Position numbers and translations under genes: made by a program
The notes under the pieces: model-generated
Told to the model about the DNA's origin: nothing
What the model saw: only the letters and a program-made list of their open reading frames with translations
Database searches by the model: none
Shown here: piece after piece, positions 59,446 through 64,000 of the stretch
Layout of the letters: every line of letters starts with the position of its first letter
How positions within the stretch are numbered: position 1 is the stretch's first letter
Assembly (NCBI RefSeq): GCF_008632455.1
Contig: NZ_CP043929.1
Span: 930,001-994,000, forward strand
DNA length: 64,000 nucleotides
Direction: 5' to 3'
DNA from: Methylomonas rhizoryzae
GTDB taxonomy: Bacteria; Pseudomonadota; Gammaproteobacteria; Methylococcales; Methylomonadaceae

Positions 59446-60123
59446 ATGAACGCTGATTTGTCGATTATCACGCTGGTTAAGGAAGCCAGCTTCGTTGTGC
59501 AGTTCGTCATGTTTATCTTACTTTCGGCGTCGATAGTATCTTGGACTTTTATATTCAGTAAGCGGCGCGACTTGAATCAAGCCATCGACATTACCGACGA
59601 GTTCGAAGACGAATTTTGGTCCGGCGTCGGCCTTGCGGAGCTTTATAAGCGCATGTCCGGCGATCGGTTCGACCCCGAGGGCATAGAAAAAATATTTTTA
59701 GCGGGTTACCGAGAGTTCGCGCGTATGCGGCAAAAAGGGGATGTCGAGCCGGCCATACAGGTAGAAAGTGCGCAAAGGGCCATGCGCATCGAGTTGTCCA
59801 GGGAATTGGATCGGTTGGATGAAACTTTGCCGTTTTTAGCAACAGTCGGTTCTACCAGCCCCTATATCGGCTTGTTCGGTACGGTATGGGGCATTATGAA
59901 TTCGTTTCAGGCTTTGGGCGAAGTCAAAAATGCTACGTTGGCCAACGTGGCGCCCGGCATTTCCGAAGCGCTTATCGCTACTGCTATTGGTTTATTTGCC
60001 GCAATCCCGGCGGTAATCGCTTATAACCGGTTTTCCACGCGCTTGGACCGGTTGGCCGGACGATACGAACTGTTCATCGACGAATTCGTCGTGTTATTGC
60101 AAAGACAGGCGCACAGCAAATGA
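59446..60123 (+). CDS. tolQ: Tol-Pal system inner-membrane proton channel TolQ
   Basis: 225 aa with three membrane helices (about residues 15-37, 130-152, 165-190). Conserved LPFLATVGSTSPYIGLFGTV and VWGIMNSFQ motifs (MotA/TolQ/ExbB family) and the TM3 region LIATAIGLFAAIPAVIAYNR. Forms the stator with TolR that energises TolA during cell division and outer-membrane constriction. Confidence 0.96.
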   Translation: MNADLSIITLVKEASFVVQFVMFILLSASIVSWTFIFSKRRDLNQAIDITDEFEDEFWSGVGLAELYKRMSGDRFDPEGIEKIFLAGYREFARMRQKGDVEPAIQVESAQRAMRIELSRELDRLDETLPFLATVGSTSPYIGLFGTVWGIMNSFQALGEVKNATLANVAPGISEALIATAIGLFAAIPAVIAYNRFSTRLDRLAGRYELFIDEFVVLLQRQAHSK

Positions 60124-60575
60124 ATGTAGCGAACAGTAATCGTCGGTCACGGAAACGCCGTGCGCCTATGGCTGAAATTAACGTTGTTCCGTATATCGAC
60201 GTTACCTTTGTGCTTTTAATCATCTTCATGATCACCGCACCTTTAGTCCAGACAGGCGTAGACGTCGATTTGCCGCAAGCCGAGGCGGAATCGGTCGATT
60301 TGCAAGATCAGACTCCGGTGATCGTATCGATCAAAAAGGATGGTAGCTTTTACGTTGATATTGGCAATGGCGACGAAGAAGCCGATACCCCGGTAGACGA
60401 GGATGCTTTGCGAACTCGGGTAGCAGCGGTGTTTCGCAATAATCCCAAAGCTCAGTTATATGTGCGCGGCGACCACGAGGTCGATTACGGCAGTATCGTA
60501 AAAGTGATGGTCGAATTGAAAAAAACCGGTGCGCCCAAAGTCGGTTTGATGACATCGCCGCCGCCCGAACAATGA
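60120..60575 (+). CDS. tolR: Tol-Pal system protein TolR
   Basis: 151 aa, ATGA overlap with tolQ. One membrane helix (about residues 22-42) with the essential Asp in INVVPYIDVTFVLLIIFMI, then a periplasmic domain (VIVSIKKDGSFYVDIG, VYVRGDHEV-like QLYVRGDHEVDYGSIV). Proton-relay partner of TolQ. Confidence 0.95.
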   Translation: MNVANSNRRSRKRRAPMAEINVVPYIDVTFVLLIIFMITAPLVQTGVDVDLPQAEAESVDLQDQTPVIVSIKKDGSFYVDIGNGDEEADTPVDEDALRTRVAAVFRNNPKAQLYVRGDHEVDYGSIVKVMVELKKTGAPKVGLMTSPPPEQ

Positions 60576-60588
60576 TTTGCCGTGGATT

Positions 60589-62241
60589 ATGAGAAAATTC
60601 GGACCTTCGCTAGTGTTGGCCGTGCTGTTGCACGTGCTCATTTTCGCCGTTTTTTTATTGAGTTTTAATTTCAGCGCTGAGCCCGAAACGGCGCAAATCT
60701 CTCCGGCCGACATTATCGAAGCGACTGTTTTGGACGGAGCGGAAATCGATGCCGAGGCGGAGCGCTTAAGGCAGGCGGAAGAAATCCAACGTGTAATGGA
60801 ACAGCAGCGACAACAAGCCATAGAAGAGGCTCGAAATAAAGAGCAGCAAATGTTGGAGCAGGCTAAAGCTCAGCGGGTATTAGAAGAAAAAAAAGCCCTG
60901 GAGCAAGCGGAAAAGTTAAAGCGTGAAGCCTTGGAGGAACGCAAGCAACAAGAACGGCTGGAGGCCGAGAGAAGACAGGAAGAGCAACGATTAGAAGAAG
61001 CCCGGCAACAGCGGTTGTTGGAAGAGAAAAAGGCTAAACAAGCGGCCGAGGTCGCAGAAAAACAGCGGCAAGCCAAATTGCTTGCTGAAAAGCAACGAGC
61101 TGAGGAGGCGGCACGAGCCGCTGCGGAGGCTAAAGCAAGAGCCGAACAAGAAAAACAAGCTGCACTGCTAGCTGAAAAAGCTAAGCAGGAAGCGCAAGTC
61201 AAGGCGGAAAAAGCGGCAGTTGAAAAAGCCGAACAGCATAAAAAGGAAAAACTGGCCGCAGAAGCAAAGGCTAGAAAAGAGGCTGAGGCGAAAGCGGAGG
61301 CCGAGGCCGAGGCAAAAGCGGAAAGAGAGCGGTTGGCCCTAGAGACTGCCGCCAAGGCGAAGGCCGAAGCGGCGGCTAAAGCCAAAGCGGAGGCAGAGGC
61401 TAAGGCTAAAGCCGAAAAAGAGAAATTGGCTGCCGAAGCTGCCGCTAAGGCAAAAGCCGAGGCGGCGGCTAAAGCCAAAGTGGAGGCAGAGGCTAAAGCC
61501 GAAAAAGAAAAATTGGCTGCCGAAGCCGTTGCCAAGGCAAAGGCCGAGGCGGCGGCTAAAGCCAAAGCGGAGGCGGACGCCAAGGCTAAAGCGGAAAAAG
61601 AGAGACTGGCTGCCGAGGCTGCCGTCAAGGCAAAGGCCGAAGCGGCGGCTAAAGCCAAAGCGGAGGCGGATGCCAAGGCTAAAGCGGAAAAAGAGAGACT
61701 GGCCGCCGAGGCCGCCGCCAAGGCAAAGGCCGAGTTAGCGGCTAAGGCCAAAGCGGAGGCGGAAGCCAAGGCTAAAGCGGAAAAAGAGAGACTGGCCGCC
61801 GAAACCGCCGCCAGGGCAAAGGCTGAAGCCGAAGCTAAAGCCGAGAAAGAGCGTCTAGCCGCGGAAGCAGCCGCTAAAGCTAAGGCGGAACAAGAAAGGC
61901 AAGCGGCAGAGGCCGCTGCTGCGGCCAAGGCTGAACAAGAGCGTCAAGCTGCGGCGGCAGCCGAAGAAGCACGTATTAATCAATTGATCAAAAATAAAAC
62001 CGAGGCGGCTTGGATAAGACCGATGAGTGCTGCAGCCGGTCTGAAGTGCGCAATTCAGGTAAAATTACTACCTGGCGGCGATGTCATGGATGCCGTCGTG
62101 GTCGAAAGTAGCGGCGATCCCGTATTCGATCGATCTGCGGAAAATGCGGTCAGAAAAGCAACGCCTTTACCGGTGCCGCAAGACAAAGTGTTGTTCAATC
62201 AAAAATATCGCGTGTTCAAATTGATATTCAATCCTGGTTAG
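60589..62241 (+). CDS. tolA: Tol-Pal system protein TolA with expanded repeat rod
   Basis: 550 aa from ATG 60589. N-terminal helix (residues ~4-26) anchors it in the inner membrane through TolQR. Residues ~45-455 are an Ala/Lys/Glu-rich coiled rod (domain II), longer than the ~225 residues in E. coli TolA. Domain III (~460-550; RPMSAAAGLKCAIQVKLLPG, AVRKATPLPVP) is the TonB-like tip that contacts TolB and Pal. An in-frame TTG at 60577 is an alternative start. Much of the rod is made of near-identical 29-31-residue repeats. Confidence 0.93.
   Translation: MRKFGPSLVLAVLLHVLIFAVFLLSFNFSAEPETAQISPADIIEATVLDGAEIDAEAERLRQAEEIQRVMEQQRQQAIEEARNKEQQMLEQAKAQRVLEEKKALEQAEKLKREALEERKQQERLEAERRQEEQRLEEARQQRLLEEKKAKQAAEVAEKQRQAKLLAEKQRAEEAARAAAEAKARAEQEKQAALLAEKAKQEAQVKAEKAAVEKAEQHKKEKLAAEAKARKEAEAKAEAEAEAKAERERLALETAAKAKAEAAAKAKAEAEAKAKAEKEKLAAEAAAKAKAEAAAKAKVEAEAKAEKEKLAAEAVAKAKAEAAAKAKAEADAKAKAEKERLAAEAAVKAKAEAAAKAKAEADAKAKAEKERLAAEAAAKAKAELAAKAKAEAEAKAKAEKERLAAETAARAKAEAEAKAEKERLAAEAAAKAKAEQERQAAEAAAAAKAEQERQAAAAAEEARINQLIKNKTEAAWIRPMSAAAGLKCAIQVKLLPGGDVMDAVVVESSGDPVFDRSAENAVRKATPLPVPQDKVLFNQKYRVFKLIFNPG
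61330..61870 (+). repeat. Tandem 87-93-bp repeats in tolA
   Basis: GCGGAAAAAGAGAGACTGGC recurs at 61591, 61684 and 61777, exactly 93 bp apart, with the preceding related copies at 61411 and 61498 (87 bp apart). Units code for KAKAEAAAKAKAEADAKAKA plus EKERLAAEA. Near-identity at DNA level suggests recent slippage or recombination, so copy number may vary among strains. Confidence 0.85.
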
Positions 62242-62262
62242 GTATTACACGGAAAACTTGCA

Positions 62263-63546
62263 ATGAAACTATTCGCAAACATATTCTGCATGAGCGTTCT
62301 GATTTTGATATCCGAATGTGCAAGCGCGGAAGGGCTCACAATAGAAATTACCAAAGGCGCGCAAACGGCGGTGCCGATCGCCATCGTGCCCTTTGCACAA
62401 CAAGGCAGCATAGGCAATGTCAAGCTTTCCGATGTGATCGATTCGGACCTGGCCGGCAGCGGTTTTTTTAAAACCTTGGCCGAGGAAGATATGCTCACTC
62501 AGCCAAGCGAGCCTGACAAAGTCAATTTTCGCGATTGGCAAGCGCTGGGCCAGGATTACTTGACAATAGGTCAAATCCAGGGCAACGGCAATAGCTTCAA
62601 CATCGAATTTCACTTGTTCAACGTTCATAACGGCCAGTTATTGATGGGTTATCGCCTGACTGTCGGTCCCCAAGAGCTGCGGCGCGCGGCCCACCATATC
62701 AGCGACTTGATTTACGAGAAACTTACCGGGCGTAAAGGTGTTTTCAACACGCGCATCGCCTATGTGACTAGTGCGGCGCGCGGAAGCGGCAAGCAATACA
62801 TGCTGCAAGTGGCCGATGCCGACGGTTACAATCCCAGGACCATAGCGGAGTCGCCGGAACCTATCATGGCGCCGGCGTGGTCGCCCGATGCCAGCAAAAT
62901 CGCTTACGTATCGTTCCATACCAAGCGCTCGGCTATATATGTGCAGACTTTGGCGAACGGGCAGCGGGAAAGCGTTGCCGCATATCCCGGAATCAATGGT
63001 GCGCCGGCGTTTTCGCCTGATGGCAGTAAACTGGCAATTACCTTGTCCAAGGACGGTAGCCCGGATATTTACGTATTGAATTTGGCTACGCGCGGATTAA
63101 CCCGGTTGACCTCCGGCTTGTCGATTGATACCGAGCCGACCTGGTCGCCCGACGGCAGTTCCATTGTGTTCACTTCCGACATGGGCGGAAAACCGCAGCT
63201 TTACAGCATTCCGATTTCGGGGGGCAGAGCGACTCGCTTGACATTTCAAGGCGACTACAACGCTAGGGGACGATTTTCTCCGGACGGCCGTAGCTTGGCG
63301 ATGGTCAACGGCAGCGGCGGGCGTTACCGGATTGCCGTGTTGGACTTGGCTTCTCGCACGACGACCTTGCTAAGCGAGGGTAACTTGGATGAATCTCCGA
63401 GTTTTGCGCCGAACGGGGCGATGATATTGTTCGCGGCAAACCGTGGTGGACGTTCGGTATTATCAGTAGTCGCTAGCGACGGCGCGATGCAGCAAAAATT
63501 GGATTTCCAAAGCGGCGGCGTCCGCGAACCGGCCTGGGCCCCTTAA
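62263..63546 (+). CDS. tolB: Tol-Pal periplasmic protein TolB
   Basis: 427 aa with a signal peptide (MKLFANIFCMSVLILISECA, cleavage near SAEG). N-terminal domain to about residue 150, then a beta-propeller with WD40-like PD40 repeats (PAWSPDASKIAYVSF, PAFSPDGSKLAITL, PTWSPDGSSIVFTSD). Cycles between Pal and TolA. Follows tolA at 21 bp. Confidence 0.96.
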   Translation: MKLFANIFCMSVLILISECASAEGLTIEITKGAQTAVPIAIVPFAQQGSIGNVKLSDVIDSDLAGSGFFKTLAEEDMLTQPSEPDKVNFRDWQALGQDYLTIGQIQGNGNSFNIEFHLFNVHNGQLLMGYRLTVGPQELRRAAHHISDLIYEKLTGRKGVFNTRIAYVTSAARGSGKQYMLQVADADGYNPRTIAESPEPIMAPAWSPDASKIAYVSFHTKRSAIYVQTLANGQRESVAAYPGINGAPAFSPDGSKLAITLSKDGSPDIYVLNLATRGLTRLTSGLSIDTEPTWSPDGSSIVFTSDMGGKPQLYSIPISGGRATRLTFQGDYNARGRFSPDGRSLAMVNGSGGRYRIAVLDLASRTTTLLSEGNLDESPSFAPNGAMILFAANRGGRSVLSVVASDGAMQQKLDFQSGGVREPAWAP

Positions 63547-63587
63547 CCTTATTTTTATTTGACTTAGCAAAATTTTGGAGACGAAGT

Positions 63588-64000
63588 ATGAAATTCAGTA
63601 AATCTTGTTTGGCCTTGGCAATGCTGGCGGTATTGGCGTCCGGTTGCGGTTCGACGGACGAAGAAAGCAGTTTCACCGAAGGGCAAGGTAGCGACGCTTC
63701 GACCAGCGGTTATAACAACGGGTCAATGTCCGGTAGCCAATTCGGTAACGGAGACGGCTATTCGTCCGGATACGGTTCGGGTTCCGGCAGTAATTTGGGC
63801 CCGGAGTTTAGCGACCCGAACAATCCTCTGTCCAAACAAGTCATCTACTTCGAGTTGGATAGCAGCCAAGTCAAACAGGAATTCGTTCCGGTCGTTGCCG
63901 CACACGCTCAGTATTTGGCCTCGCATCCGAATCAACACGTGATTTTGGCCGGCCATGCCGATGAACGCGGTTCCAGCGAATACAACATCGCTTTAGGCGA
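63588..64000 (+). CDS. pal: Peptidoglycan-associated lipoprotein Pal, 3' end outside window
   Basis: The frame opens at ATG 63588 with GGAG seven bases upstream and is still open at the last base (137 codons seen). Lipoprotein signal with lipobox (LASGC, Cys near residue 20), then a Gly/Ser-rich linker, then the start of the OmpA-like peptidoglycan-binding domain (VIYFELDSSQVKQEFVPVV, HVILAGHADERGSSEYNIAL). Pal links the outer membrane to peptidoglycan and is the final partner of TolB. The missing C-terminal ~40 residues must lie downstream, probably followed by cpoB/ybgF. Confidence 0.97.
   Translation, partial: MKFSKSCLALAMLAVLASGCGSTDEESSFTEGQGSDASTSGYNNGSMSGSQFGNGDGYSSGYGSGSGSNLGPEFSDPNNPLSKQVIYFELDSSQVKQEFVPVVAAHAQYLASHPNQHVILAGHADERGSSEYNIALG

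Noticed and set aside
61330..61870. Could the regular repeats be a CRISPR array?
   Set aside because: The repeats are contiguous, in frame with tolA and have no unique spacers.
60870..61928. 352-codon minus-strand frame, Ala/Ser-rich, opposite tolA
   Set aside because: Product of the GC-biased tolA repeats read on the other strand; no homology-like features.

Overview
The window reads as chromosomal DNA of a gammaproteobacterium. It carries ybgC-tolQRAB-pal behind ruvCAB, the cbpA/cbpM chaperone pair, the YdbH-YnbE-YdbL envelope bridge, truC, creA and yebC, in GC-moderate sequence with GTAG-footed REP hairpins. The gene style (several HDOD and c-di-GMP proteins, a group 3d hydrogenase, degraded Rhs and REP-transposase loci) would fit a Methylomonas-like member of the Methylococcales. 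No methane-oxidation gene is present, so that assignment is an inference.

Layout. 1-7.5 kb: the 3' part of an HAE1-type RND pump, a double-VOC protein, a retropepsin-like protease, and an EamA permease with acetyl-CoA synthetase. 7.6-9.9 kb: tRNA-Leu(CAG) with a consensus promoter and a terminator, followed by a broken tyrosine integrase and a higBA-type toxin-antitoxin pair, i.e. the remains of an island integrated at the tRNA. 10.0-17.6 kb: a scrambled accessory block with a truncated REP-associated Y1 transposase, an IS3 fragment between two identical 229-bp repeats, an orphan copy of an Rhs core, a predicted immunity gene, and a complete secreted Rhs protein with a C-terminal toxin-like tip.

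18-38.7 kb: ydbH-ynbE-ydbL with an oxidoreductase, KTSC and HDOD proteins, a small Cys-containing protein behind a CRP/FNR-like palindrome, an orphan CzcA-like RND pump, a secreted PKD metalloprotease, a lipoprotein plus Lnb/DUF4105-like pair, a Tat-exported amidohydrolase, cbpA-cbpM-trxC, creA-DUF58 and truC. 39.4-45.8 kb: a REP hairpin cut at its foot by a group II intron 5' fragment, then dciA divergent from a hoxFUYHW operon encoding a bidirectional NAD-linked [NiFe] hydrogenase and its protease.

46-64 kb: a globin-PAS-GGDEF-EAL sensor and an HDOD protein, purC, speE, a TlpA-like thioredoxin, serA-serB, yebC, then a tightly coupled ruvC-ruvA-ruvB-ybgC-tolQ-tolR-tolA-tolB-pal run. Pal leaves the window unfinished.

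The most interesting accessory biology is the Rhs toxin/immunity locus with its displaced core copy, and the REP/Y1 transposase/group II intron relationships. I did not find a clearly new defence or biosynthetic system. All family assignments are by reading motifs; no database search was run.
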